A DNA stretch of 16,014 bases from Gammaproteobacteria bacterium (lineage in GTDB: Bacteria > Pseudomonadota > Gammaproteobacteria > S012-40): contig JAOUPJ010000040.1 of assembly GCA_029879945.1 (NCBI GenBank), positions 1 through 16,014 on the forward strand, in the 5' to 3' direction. The notes under the pieces are model-generated. The model was not told the DNA's origin and did not search any database. It saw only the letters and a list, made by a program, of their open reading frames with translations. The translations under genes were made by a program, and so were the position numbers. How positions within the stretch are numbered: position 1 is the first letter of the stretch; each line of letters starts with the position of its first letter. Below, in pieces: positions 8,184 to 14,584 of this stretch.

Positions 8184-8759
8184 CTAATCGCTATGGAGGC
8201 GATGAAAGGCCTTTTGTAATTCACCCTGTATTAACAACGGGGTGACAAGTAACGCCCGATCCAAAGACGCCTCTATACTGATACGGTCATCCTGGGATGG
8301 ATTCTTTAATACATAATCACTGACCAGGTGACTGGCTCCAGGGTGGCCGATGCCAATACGCAAACGATGAAAATCTTTATTTCCCAAGTGCGCAATAATA
8401 TCACGCAGACCATTGTGGCCGGCATGGCCACCGCCGGTTTTTAATCGGATCGTGCCTGCATCAAAGGATAGCTCATCATGCGCGACCAGGATCTCTTGGG
8501 GTTCGATCTTATAAAACTGACAAAGTTTTTGAACCGCCAGACCACTGCGATTCATAAAGGTGTTTGGCGTTAACAGCCACACATCCCGGTGTTCAATAAC
8601 GGCCTTGGCCGCTTCCCCATTGAATTTGGAATCAGGTCGCAAACTGACTCCGTATTTTCTTGCCAACAGGTCTATAAACCAAAACCCGGCGTTGTGCCGG
8701 GTTTGGTCGTATTTACTGCCTGGGTTACCCAGTCCGACTATGAGCTTGATGGAGTCCAT
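8184..8759 (-). CDS. pth: Peptidyl-tRNA hydrolase
   Basis: This 191-residue enzyme cleaves the ester bond of peptidyl-tRNAs released prematurely from ribosomes, recycling the tRNA. The signatures are VGLGNPGSKYDQTRHNAGF at the N-terminus and FMNRSG and GGGHAGHNGLRD further on. Catalytic His22 and the supporting Asn12, Asn70, Asp95 and Asn116 align with E. coli H20, N10, N68, D93 and N114. The length is typical. The ATG at 8759 has only a weak AGAG upstream. It starts 21 bp after the rplY stop, consistent with an rplY-pth-ychF unit devoted to translation quality. Confidence 0.97.
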   Translation of the reverse strand: MDSIKLIVGLGNPGSKYDQTRHNAGFWFIDLLARKYGVSLRPDSKFNGEAAKAVIEHRDVWLLTPNTFMNRSGLAVQKLCQFYKIEPQEILVAHDELSFDAGTIRLKTGGGHAGHNGLRDIIAHLGNKDFHRLRIGIGHPGASHLVSDYVLKNPSQDDRISIEASLDRALLVTPLLIQGELQKAFHRLHSD

Positions 8760-8780
8760 GTTCGCTCTAGCAGACGGAGA

Positions 8781-9446
8781 TTACTCACCACCCTCTTCAG
8801 GGGCGGCCTCGTCACCAGAAGGCGCTGCCTCGTCACCGGCAGAAGCACTAGGCTCTTCCTCAACCGCGGCACGTGTCTTATGAATAGAGGCAACAGGTAG
8901 ATCGTGATCTTCGCCATGAGAAAGGGCAACGGACTCAACGCCCTTTGGCAATTTGATATCGCTGATATGAACCACGCCATCCATTTCCAATGTAGAAAGA
9001 TCTACTTCGATGAACTCTGGCAAATCCGCTGGCAAGCAGGATATTTCCAGATCAGACATGCTGTGAGAAATGGCACCACCATCTTTCACGCCAGGGGCCT
9101 TGTCTTCACCAAGAAAGTGCAAAGGCACATGCATGTGTATCTTCTCTTTGGCGCTAACGCGTTGCAGATCTACATGAAGGATCTTTGGCTTGTAGGCGTG
9201 ACGTTGCAGGTCACGCAGAATGGCCTGAGATTTTTTGCCTTCCACATCAACTGTTAGAATTGATGAATAGAAGGCCTCGTTCTCCAACATGTGTATGAAC
9301 TCATGATGGTTCAAGGTAAGGGATTCTGGATCTGCGCCACCGCCATAAATAACGGCAGGCACCATTTCCGAACGACGTAGGCGGCGGCTCGCACCTTTCC
9401 CTATATCGTTACGTTTTGTAGCTTTGACTACAAAGTCTGTGCTCAT
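8781..9446 (-). CDS. rplY: 50S ribosomal protein L25 (long, Ctc/TL5 form)
   Basis: This 221-residue protein binds 5S rRNA in the large ribosomal subunit. The N-terminal L25 domain (about 1-95) includes KGASRRLRRSEMVPAVIYGGG and LRDLQRHAYKPKILHVDLQRV. A second beta domain of the long Ctc/TL5 form follows (about 96-190), with LPADLPEFIEVDLSTLEMD. The last ~25 residues are an acidic, alanine-rich low-complexity tail containing GDEAAP twice. E. coli L25 lacks the second domain, whereas many gammaproteobacteria have it. The ATG at 9446 has a good AGGAG site (TTAGGAGAAATATT). A 104-bp gap follows prs. Confidence 0.96.
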   Translation of the reverse strand: MSTDFVVKATKRNDIGKGASRRLRRSEMVPAVIYGGGADPESLTLNHHEFIHMLENEAFYSSILTVDVEGKKSQAILRDLQRHAYKPKILHVDLQRVSAKEKIHMHVPLHFLGEDKAPGVKDGGAISHSMSDLEISCLPADLPEFIEVDLSTLEMDGVVHISDIKLPKGVESVALSHGEDHDLPVASIHKTRAAVEEEPSASAGDEAAPSGDEAAPEEGGE

Positions 9447-9550
9447 AATATTTCTCCTAAGTAATTAAATTCCTGATTCATCTTGCGACCAGATCAACCA
9501 GGTGTTAAATAACTGCCTACCAGAGTAAACAGCCTCGACTAGCCAACAGA

Positions 9551-10504
9551 CTAGTCTATAAAGAGTGAACTCACCGACTCGCCTTGATGGACTCGTCTCA
9601 TCGTTTCTGCCAACAACTCAGCAATGCTCAGTTGACGAATTCGACTGCAGTTTTTCGCCGCCTCGCGTAGCGGAACCGTGTCTGTGACAACCAGCTCATC
9701 CAATTGCGAGGCTTCAATATTTTCAATTGCACGGCCGGACAAGACCGGATGCGTACAATAGGCAACGACCTTCTTGGCACCTTCTTCTTTTAGCGCATTG
9801 GCTGCCTGACACAAGGTGCCGGCTGTATCCACCAGGTCATCGATCAAAACACAGCTGCGATCTTCCACATCACCGATGATGTGCATGACCTTGGCCTCGT
9901 TTGGCTGGGGTCTACGTTTATCGATAATGGCCAGGTCTGCGTCACCCAGTCGTTTGGCCAAGGCCCGTGCCCGGACCACGCCACCCACATCGGGTGAGAC
10001 GACAATCAAGTCATCATATTTTGCTCGCCATATATCGCCCAATAAAATGGGGGAGGCGTACACATTGTCCACGGGCAGGTCAAAAAAGCCCTGAATCTGA
10101 TCCGCGTGCAAATCAATCGTGATCACGCGATCCGCGCCCACACTGGAGATCATATTCGCCACCACTTTAGCCGTGATGGGGACGCGCGCAGAGCGTGTTC
10201 GTCTATCCTGCCTGGAATAGCCAAAATAGGGTATTACCAAGGTGACCCGTTCGGCCGAAGCGCGTCTGACGGCATCGACCATGACCAGCATTTCTACCAG
10301 ATTGTCGTTGGTGGGATTGCAGGTGGATTGAACAATGAAGACATCTTTACCACGGACATTGTCCATGATTTCTACCATCACTTCACCGTCACTGAAACGG
10401 CCTACAGTGGCCTTGCCCAGGGACAGGTTCAGATAATGGGCGATGTCTTGCGTTAACTGGGGGTTTGCATTCCCCGAGAACACCATCATTTGTAAATCAG
10501 ACAC
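9551..10504 (-). CDS. prs: Ribose-phosphate pyrophosphokinase (PRPP synthase)
   Basis: This 317-residue cytosolic enzyme transfers pyrophosphate from ATP to ribose 5-phosphate, making PRPP for nucleotide, histidine, tryptophan and NAD synthesis. Class I signatures are all present: FSDGE (37-41), the flexible-loop and ATP-binding segment YSRQDRR (96-102), DLHADQIQGFF with His133, DKRRP (195-199) and the PRPP loop VLIDDLVDTAGTL (219-231). The length matches E. coli Prs closely. The GTG start at 10504 has GGGAG about 7 bases upstream. In the known gammaproteobacterial order it follows ispE and tRNA-Gln. Here the spacer between tRNA and prs is greatly enlarged by the tandem repeats. Confidence 0.97.
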   Translation of the reverse strand: MSDLQMMVFSGNANPQLTQDIAHYLNLSLGKATVGRFSDGEVMVEIMDNVRGKDVFIVQSTCNPTNDNLVEMLVMVDAVRRASAERVTLVIPYFGYSRQDRRTRSARVPITAKVVANMISSVGADRVITIDLHADQIQGFFDLPVDNVYASPILLGDIWRAKYDDLIVVSPDVGGVVRARALAKRLGDADLAIIDKRRPQPNEAKVMHIIGDVEDRSCVLIDDLVDTAGTLCQAANALKEEGAKKVVAYCTHPVLSGRAIENIEASQLDELVVTDTVPLREAAKNCSRIRQLSIAELLAETMRRVHQGESVSSLFID

Positions 10505-10525
10505 TCACCTACTCCCGTCGACGAC

Positions 10526-10553
10526 TTTATAGAGCTGAAGTCTGAACGTTCAA
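10526..10553 (-). promoter_or_regulatory. Probable prs promoter
   Basis: On the minus strand, -35 TTGAAC (10548-10553), a 16-bp spacer and -10 TATAAA (10526-10531) lie immediately upstream of the GTG start. This would give a leader of roughly 15-20 nt containing the GGGAG ribosome binding site. It lies downstream of the tandem repeats, so prs expression need not depend on reading through them. This is a visual consensus match only. Confidence 0.55.
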
Positions 10554-10637
10554 CTCTACACATCTAAGCGTCTAAGCTAGTAATGCCTCGACCTTGAGGA
10601 CTTTCGCTCCAAAGACGGTGGTTATATTACTCCCGCC
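10554..10637. other. Spacer between prs promoter region and tandem repeats
   Basis: These 84 bases contain no gene. On the minus strand ACTCC and GGAGT (10629-10643, overlapping the repeat edge) can pair. An outer stem AAAGAC/GTCTTT encloses them, reaching 10611-10616. This resembles, with different sequence, the hairpin found in each repeat tail. It may be the ancestral tRNA-Gln downstream flank. No T-run follows to make a classical terminator. Confidence 0.35.
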
Positions 10638-10673
10638 CGGAGTCTTTAAATATGGCCAAGTCTCAAAAGAGTT

Positions 10674-10858
10674 GCGCCAGGATTATTCGGGGCTTACGCC
10701 CCTCACCCTTCCGGGCCAGCGTCGCTATGCTCCGCTGTTCTCCCTCGGCTAACGCCTCGGTCGTCGAACCTTTCCCCAGGTTCTCGTCCTGGCGAAAGAC
10801 TTGTTAACCATTCCAGCTAACAGCTTGCTCCAAATCGGAGTCTTTAAATATGGCTGGG
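10674..10858 (-). repeat. Tandem tRNA-tail element, copy 1 (distal to tRNA-Gln)
   Basis: This 185-bp unit differs from copy 2 at only three positions. On the minus strand a copy reads, in order: the tRNA-Gln flank with an ACTCC/GGAGT hairpin; AGTCTTT, which can close a stem with AAAGACT; an inverted near-copy of the tRNA T-arm (10774-10794); a GC-rich multi-hairpin core (about 10685-10770); and AATCCTGGCGC, the start of a tRNA-Gln 3' tail. After that tail start, at 10657-10673, the tRNA-like sequence is interrupted, and CCATATTTAAAGACTCCG resumes at 10638-10655. There is no credible protein-coding content. It could be a mobile or amplified non-coding element, or an RNA processed from the tRNA transcript. 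I do not recognise a named family with certainty. Confidence 0.85.
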
Positions 10859-11043
10859 GCGCCAGGATTATTCGGGGCTTACGCCCCTCACCCTTCCGGG
10901 CCAGCGTCGCTATGCTCCGCTGTTCTCCCTCGGCTAACGCCTCGGTCGTCGAACCTTTCCCCAGGTTCTCATCCTGGCGAAAGACTTGTTAACCATTCCA
11001 GCTAACAGCTTACTCCAAAACGGAGTCTTTAAATATGGCTGGG
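10859..11043 (-). repeat. Tandem tRNA-tail element, copy 2 (adjoining tRNA-Gln)
   Basis: The second 185-bp unit lies head-to-tail with copy 1. The 34-bp segment at its left boundary (10836-10869) is identical to the tRNA-Gln 3' tail and flank at 11021-11054. It runs from the 3' side of the T-stem through the encoded CCA into downstream DNA. The inverted T-arm mimic is at 10959-10979: on the minus strand its first 20 bases match the plus-strand T-arm sequence 11045-11064 at 18 positions. Its hairpins are the same as in copy 1. The unit is longer than typical REP sequences and contains no open reading frame of recognisable function. Confidence 0.85.
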
Positions 11044-11110
11044 GCGCCAGGATTCGAACCTGGGTATGCAGGGATCAAAACCCTGTGCCTTACCGCTTGG
11101 CGACGCCCCA
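11036..11110 (-). tRNA. tRNA-Gln (anticodon TTG)
   Basis: The minus strand gives a complete 75-nt cloverleaf. The acceptor is TGGGGCG/CGCCCCA with discriminator G and an encoded CCA. The D-arm region GCCAAGCGGTAAGGC is characteristic of bacterial tRNA-Gln. The anticodon stem is CAGGG/CCCTG with loop TTTTGAT (anticodon TTG), and the T-arm CCAGG/CCTGG with loop TTCGAAT. It sits between ispE and prs, a conserved position in Pseudomonas-like gammaproteobacteria. Its last 19 bases and the flank are duplicated exactly at the junction between the two tandem elements. Confidence 0.96.
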
Positions 11111-11127
11111 ATAAAACTCTGGCCCTA

Positions 11128-11133
11128 ATTATA
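11128..11133 (-). promoter_or_regulatory. Possible -10 element for tRNA-Gln
   Basis: A perfect TATAAT on the minus strand lies 17 bp before the tRNA 5' end, followed by a GC-containing discriminator. The hexamer 17 bp further upstream (TATTCG, 11151-11156) is a poor -35. The tRNA may therefore be served by this promoter, by read-through from ispE, or by both. Confidence 0.45.
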
Positions 11134-11156
11134 GCCTATTGATTGTGAGACGAATA

Positions 11157-12020
11157 TCACTCTTCCAGTGCCTTGTATAAGGGACTGATGTTCTGCCCCT
11201 TGCAGACCTTGGCCTGCCAGGTTTGGGGAATCTGTTTCAACACAGCTTCCGCTTCGTCTCGACTGGGCAGAGGGAGGAAAACACACGCCCCGGTGCCAGT
11301 CATTCTTGGCGAGCCAAATTCTGATAATTTACTCAAAACACGGTCTACTTCGGGATACATCTCCCGAACCAGAGGCTCGCAAACATTGCTGGTTTTTACC
11401 CCTGCCAAGAAATCGCGTATTTTGAGGGGAGTGCAGTCACGTGTCAATCCGGGAGAGGAAAAAATCCCGCCTGTATTCACGGAAACCGGTGGAATGACTA
11501 GTAAATACCAACTTTCATGAGGCGAAATGGCCTGAAACTGTTCGCCCACTCCTTCGGCCCAGGCCGCCTGACCATGGACAAAGATTGGCACATCCGCGCC
11601 CAGGGCCAGGCCAATTTCCGCCAATTGCCGACGATCCAGTCCTGTTTGCCATAACTGATTAAGCGCGACTAATGTGGTGGCCGCATCAGAGCTGCCGCCA
11701 CCCAGTCCACCCCCCATGGGTAAATTCTTGTGGACCCTAATTTCCGCGCCCATAGGCGACTTCGTACTTTTTTGCAGTGCCTGAGCTGCGCGTACAACCA
11801 AGTCCTCCTGTTCAGGAACGCCTGGCAAATCCGAGGCTCGGCGGATCTGGCCGTCGCCTCGCAAAGAAATTTCGATTTGATCGCAGAAATCCAGAAACTG
11901 AAACGTAGTTTGCAGCAAATGATAGCCGTCTGGCCGACGGCCCACGATGTGTAAAAAGAGATTGATCTTGGCAGGTGCGGGCCAGAGAAAATCTTTCTGA
12001 GCCCAATGCGGTATGCTCAC
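11157..12020 (-). CDS. ispE: 4-diphosphocytidyl-2-C-methyl-D-erythritol kinase
   Basis: This 287-residue GHMP-family kinase phosphorylates the 2-hydroxyl of CDP-methylerythritol, a step of the MEP pathway to isopentenyl diphosphate. PAKINLFLHIVGRRPDGYH near the N-terminus carries catalytic Lys18. PMGGGLGGGSSDAA (101-114) is the GHMP ATP-binding loop. GADVP gives catalytic Asp143 (E. coli D141). MTGTGACVFL near 260 is the third GHMP motif. The length is normal. The start is GTG at 12020, with an AAGGA-like site 9 bases upstream. It begins 24 bp after lolB and is followed by tRNA-Gln, so the three form one transcription unit by position. Confidence 0.96.
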   Translation of the reverse strand: MSIPHWAQKDFLWPAPAKINLFLHIVGRRPDGYHLLQTTFQFLDFCDQIEISLRGDGQIRRASDLPGVPEQEDLVVRAAQALQKSTKSPMGAEIRVHKNLPMGGGLGGGSSDAATTLVALNQLWQTGLDRRQLAEIGLALGADVPIFVHGQAAWAEGVGEQFQAISPHESWYLLVIPPVSVNTGGIFSSPGLTRDCTPLKIRDFLAGVKTSNVCEPLVREMYPEVDRVLSKLSEFGSPRMTGTGACVFLPLPSRDEAEAVLKQIPQTWQAKVCKGQNISPLYKALEE

Positions 12021-12044
12021 GAATACGATTCCTTCCCTACGCCT

Positions 12045-12647
12045 TTATGCCTTGAGCTGCCATTGGTCGACCACCAGGCGTACCTTGTATTCTTTGTTAT
12101 CCATAAACAGTTTGGTGGGCAGTGTTTCCCCATCAACCTGGTCGTAGCGCTTTATCTGCACGTCCCATCCGTGTTGCGTGATGCGCACCAGCCTGCCCTG
12201 CTCGTCCTGCTCCAGGCCTGCGTTCACATTATTGGGTCTGGGCACGCCCAGCACCCAGTAGCGCAAGCCTTCCACCGGAATCACAACGCCGGTGAAGCGG
12301 CTCAACAGACGCTCCGCATCTTCGGCGATATAGTACTCATTTTCCGATAACTGCAACTCGGAATGGCCAGGCTTACCCTTTAGCTGCACCTTGCCTTGCC
12401 CCAAGGGACCCGATAGGCGAATGAGGTAGGTCTCGTTTTCCTGTTGCCAATAGATATCGCCGTGCCACGATTCACTCTCATTGCGTACGACAAATCGCCC
12501 ATTCAGGGCCCAGGATTGATGTTTAAAGGCGTGACCATTGAACTTGATCCACTCACCCTGTTCCACCTCTGTGCTTTTTTTGGGCTGGGTAGTGCAGGCA
12601 GAGGTAACTAGCAGAGAAACAATCAATAAATAAAGACGGAGTTTCAC
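12045..12647 (-). CDS. lolB: LolB, outer-membrane lipoprotein receptor
   Basis: LolB accepts lipoproteins from the periplasmic carrier LolA and inserts them into the outer membrane. It is 200 residues and is itself a lipoprotein: a hydrophobic signal (RLYLLIVSLLV) ends in lipobox VTSAC with Cys18. Family features are WALNGRFVVRNESESWHGDIYWQQ, LSGPLGQGKVQL (78-89) and PVEGLRYWVLGVP (124-136). The start is GTG at 12647 and overlaps the stop of the upstream TPR gene by 4 bp (GTGA), indicating translational coupling. The order TPR-lolB-ispE is the usual gammaproteobacterial one, so confidence is high. Confidence 0.95.
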   Translation of the reverse strand: MKLRLYLLIVSLLVTSACTTQPKKSTEVEQGEWIKFNGHAFKHQSWALNGRFVVRNESESWHGDIYWQQENETYLIRLSGPLGQGKVQLKGKPGHSELQLSENEYYIAEDAERLLSRFTGVVIPVEGLRYWVLGVPRPNNVNAGLEQDEQGRLVRITQHGWDVQIKRYDQVDGETLPTKLFMDNKEYKVRLVVDQWQLKA

Positions 12648-14344
12648 AGCCCGAATCGCTTCATCGTATTAGCCAGCGTCTTGCTGTCACTAAATTTCTT
12701 CGCTGCCTTTTGCCACACCTTTTTGGCCTCGTCTTTCCGACCCAACTGCCAGAGCACTTCACCAAAATGGGCGGAGACCTCGCCGTCTTCAATGATGTCC
12801 ATGGCCTGCTGTAGAAATTTGAGCGCGTCTTGGTGATTGCCCAGTCTATATTGAACCCAACCCATGCTGTCCATAATGGCTGGATCATTGGGTTGCAGTT
12901 CCAGAGCGCGTTTAATGTAGCCCAGGGCTTCGTCAAGTCTGTCTGTTCGATCTGCCAGGGTGTATCCCAGGGCGTTGAGTGCGGCGGCATTATCGGCTTG
13001 TTGTTTCACGATATAGCTCAGATCCTTAACGGCCAGATCCAGCTTGTCTAAACGCTCCGCGATCAAGGCACGATCGTATAAAATTTCGGGATTGTTTTTG
13101 AAGTCATCCAATAGATCAGAGTAAAAATCAAAGGCCTGACCGTATTCCTTGGCGTCTTTTATTAAGGAACCCTCGAAACGGAGAATCTCCAGCTTAATTT
13201 GCTCGGTGGGGGCATTAATCTGCTGAACATGTTTACGTGCAGCCTCCAATGACTTGGACTCTAATAATACCGCACCGATACGTAACTGGGCCTTGAGGGC
13301 ATATTGCCCACGATGGACGCGCGAATACCATTCAATGGCCCGATCATATTCCTTTTTTTCTTCTGCGATCTGGCCCAGAAAGTAGGTTTCCCTGGGTGAA
13401 CGCTTGCCTAACTGATCGACCTGCTCCAGGTAGGCCTGCGCTTCATCCAGTTCTTTAAACTCGTAGGCCAATACGGCCAGGGCGAAGAGTATGTCCGGGT
13501 CGTCAGGCATTTTAACGACCAGGATTTCATATTGGGACCGAGCCTGTTTGTATTGTCTTTCATTGAGCAAAACACTGGCGTAGTAACGCCGTACTTCATG
13601 AGCATCCGCCTGTTTTTTAAGAAAATTCTCCAGTTCCTTAAGGGTCTCGTCCATCCTTTCCATGGTTTCAAGAACACGTCCCTTCAGGATAATGGCCTGA
13701 TCCCATTTTTTATTTAGCTTCACCGCCACAGTGGCGTGCTCAAGAGCCATTTCCTTCTTTCCAGACCTCAGCGCAATGGAGGCGGCAAAATACTGCGCTT
13801 CAGCGAGTTTTTCATGCCCTTTAATCAAATGCTGCGCGAGCTCATGGGCGGCGGTGGGATCTGCCTCGCGCTGCAATAGAGCACCCATTCCCAAAAAGCG
13901 GGAACTTAAAGTCGTTTTTCCTGCCTCTTCCTCAAGTAACCTGACCAGGATCGACTTGGCCTTTTCAAATTGGCTGTTTCGCAGATAGAGGACGCCCAGG
14001 TACTCAAGCACTTCTCTGTTTTCCGGCTCCACCTGCTGCCAGATTTCAGCGGCCTCCAGGGCAGCTGCATCGTCTTTGGCAAACGTGGCCACGCGAACCG
14101 CCAAGCCGGCTATAACAGGGTCTTTGGTTTGCTTGGTAGCAGCCAGGTAATATTGGGCTGCAATCTCAGGAAGATTTCGCTTGAGGGCCAGTTCGGCAAC
14201 CAAAACATTGTATATGGCATCCGCGTGAGGAGATCCTGTGGTAAATGTTCCAGGCTCACCTACCCTCGTTTCGTCACGTTTACCATTGCTGGCACAGGCC
14301 GATAGTGTTACTAAAAGGAATGCTATGAATAATTTTTTTAACAC
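12644..14344 (-). CDS. TPR-repeat lipoprotein upstream of lolB
   Basis: This 566-residue predicted lipoprotein is made almost entirely of tetratricopeptide helices. The signal peptide KKLFIAFLLVTLSAC puts the lipidated cysteine at residue 17, with Ala at +2 suggesting the outer membrane. The repeats are clearest toward the C-terminus (about 450-550: ALNALGYTLADRTDRLDEAL, then MDSMGWVQYRLGNHQDALKF, then a VSAHFGEVLWQLGRKDEA unit). TPR proteins are protein-interaction scaffolds. A homologue occupies the same place before lolB in Pseudomonas. Its specific function is not known to me. It starts at GTG 14344 with a poor ribosome binding site. An in-frame TAG 15 bases upstream of the GTG rules out a longer version. 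The gene ends inside lolB (4-bp overlap). Confidence 0.9.
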   Translation of the reverse strand: MLKKLFIAFLLVTLSACASNGKRDETRVGEPGTFTTGSPHADAIYNVLVAELALKRNLPEIAAQYYLAATKQTKDPVIAGLAVRVATFAKDDAAALEAAEIWQQVEPENREVLEYLGVLYLRNSQFEKAKSILVRLLEEEAGKTTLSSRFLGMGALLQREADPTAAHELAQHLIKGHEKLAEAQYFAASIALRSGKKEMALEHATVAVKLNKKWDQAIILKGRVLETMERMDETLKELENFLKKQADAHEVRRYYASVLLNERQYKQARSQYEILVVKMPDDPDILFALAVLAYEFKELDEAQAYLEQVDQLGKRSPRETYFLGQIAEEKKEYDRAIEWYSRVHRGQYALKAQLRIGAVLLESKSLEAARKHVQQINAPTEQIKLEILRFEGSLIKDAKEYGQAFDFYSDLLDDFKNNPEILYDRALIAERLDKLDLAVKDLSYIVKQQADNAAALNALGYTLADRTDRLDEALGYIKRALELQPNDPAIMDSMGWVQYRLGNHQDALKFLQQAMDIIEDGEVSAHFGEVLWQLGRKDEAKKVWQKAAKKFSDSKTLANTMKRFGL

Positions 14345-14584
14345 GGTGATGAAACTCTAACCACTTGATTAAAAGGAAGATAGTTTAATTGTTCATTCTG
14401 ACTATAACACTTTATTGTACGCAATCGCCCTAAAAGATTTTACTGTAAGAATGAATTAACTAAATCGCGAGTATAAGTTTAGACAAAAACCAAGCCAAGA
14501 CATGGATTTACCTTATGACCAATCGCTTGTATTATTCGCCCTCTTCGAAGAAAATTACAGGGTCAACCCATTTTAATTGACACT
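14345..14584. other. Divergent intergenic region between TPR lipoprotein gene and hemA
   Basis: This AT-rich 240-bp region must hold promoters in both directions. On the plus strand I see one good candidate for hemA, listed separately. On the minus strand TATAGT and TACAAT hexamers occur near 14400-14418, but none has a convincing -35. No complete LexA box is present; TACTGT at 14441 is only a half-site. No hairpin with a T-run is evident. Confidence 0.5.
14507..14535 (+). promoter_or_regulatory. Probable hemA promoter
   Basis: The -35 TTTACC (14507-14512), a 17-bp spacer and -10 TATTAT (14530-14535) match the sigma-70 consensus at 4/6 and 5/6 positions. The start would be near 14542, giving a leader of about 43 nt before the hemA ATG at 14585. 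This is a visual match only. Confidence 0.5.

Noticed and set aside
9537..9556. GACTAG/CTAGTC hairpin at the prs stop codon as a terminator
   Set aside because: It is a perfect 6-bp stem but AT-balanced, overlaps the coding end and has no T-run on the minus strand. rplY has no clear promoter of its own, so termination there is unlikely.
10801..10992. 63-codon plus-strand open frame across the tandem elements
   Set aside because: It lies wholly within the repeat, crosses a unit boundary, has low-complexity Ser/Arg/Pro composition and no ribosome binding site. It is an artefact of the GC-rich hairpin core.
10674..11043. CRISPR array
   Set aside because: There are only two units, repeated along their whole 185-bp length with no variable spacers, and no cas genes in the window.
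10674..11043. Two extra tRNA-Gln pseudogenes
   Set aside because: Only the last 19 bases of the tRNA are duplicated in direct orientation. The D-arm and anticodon arm are absent, so these are tail copies rather than decayed whole tRNAs.
14440..14460. Second LexA box upstream of hemA
   Set aside because: Only the TACTGT half-site is present. The ACAG half at the right spacing is missing.
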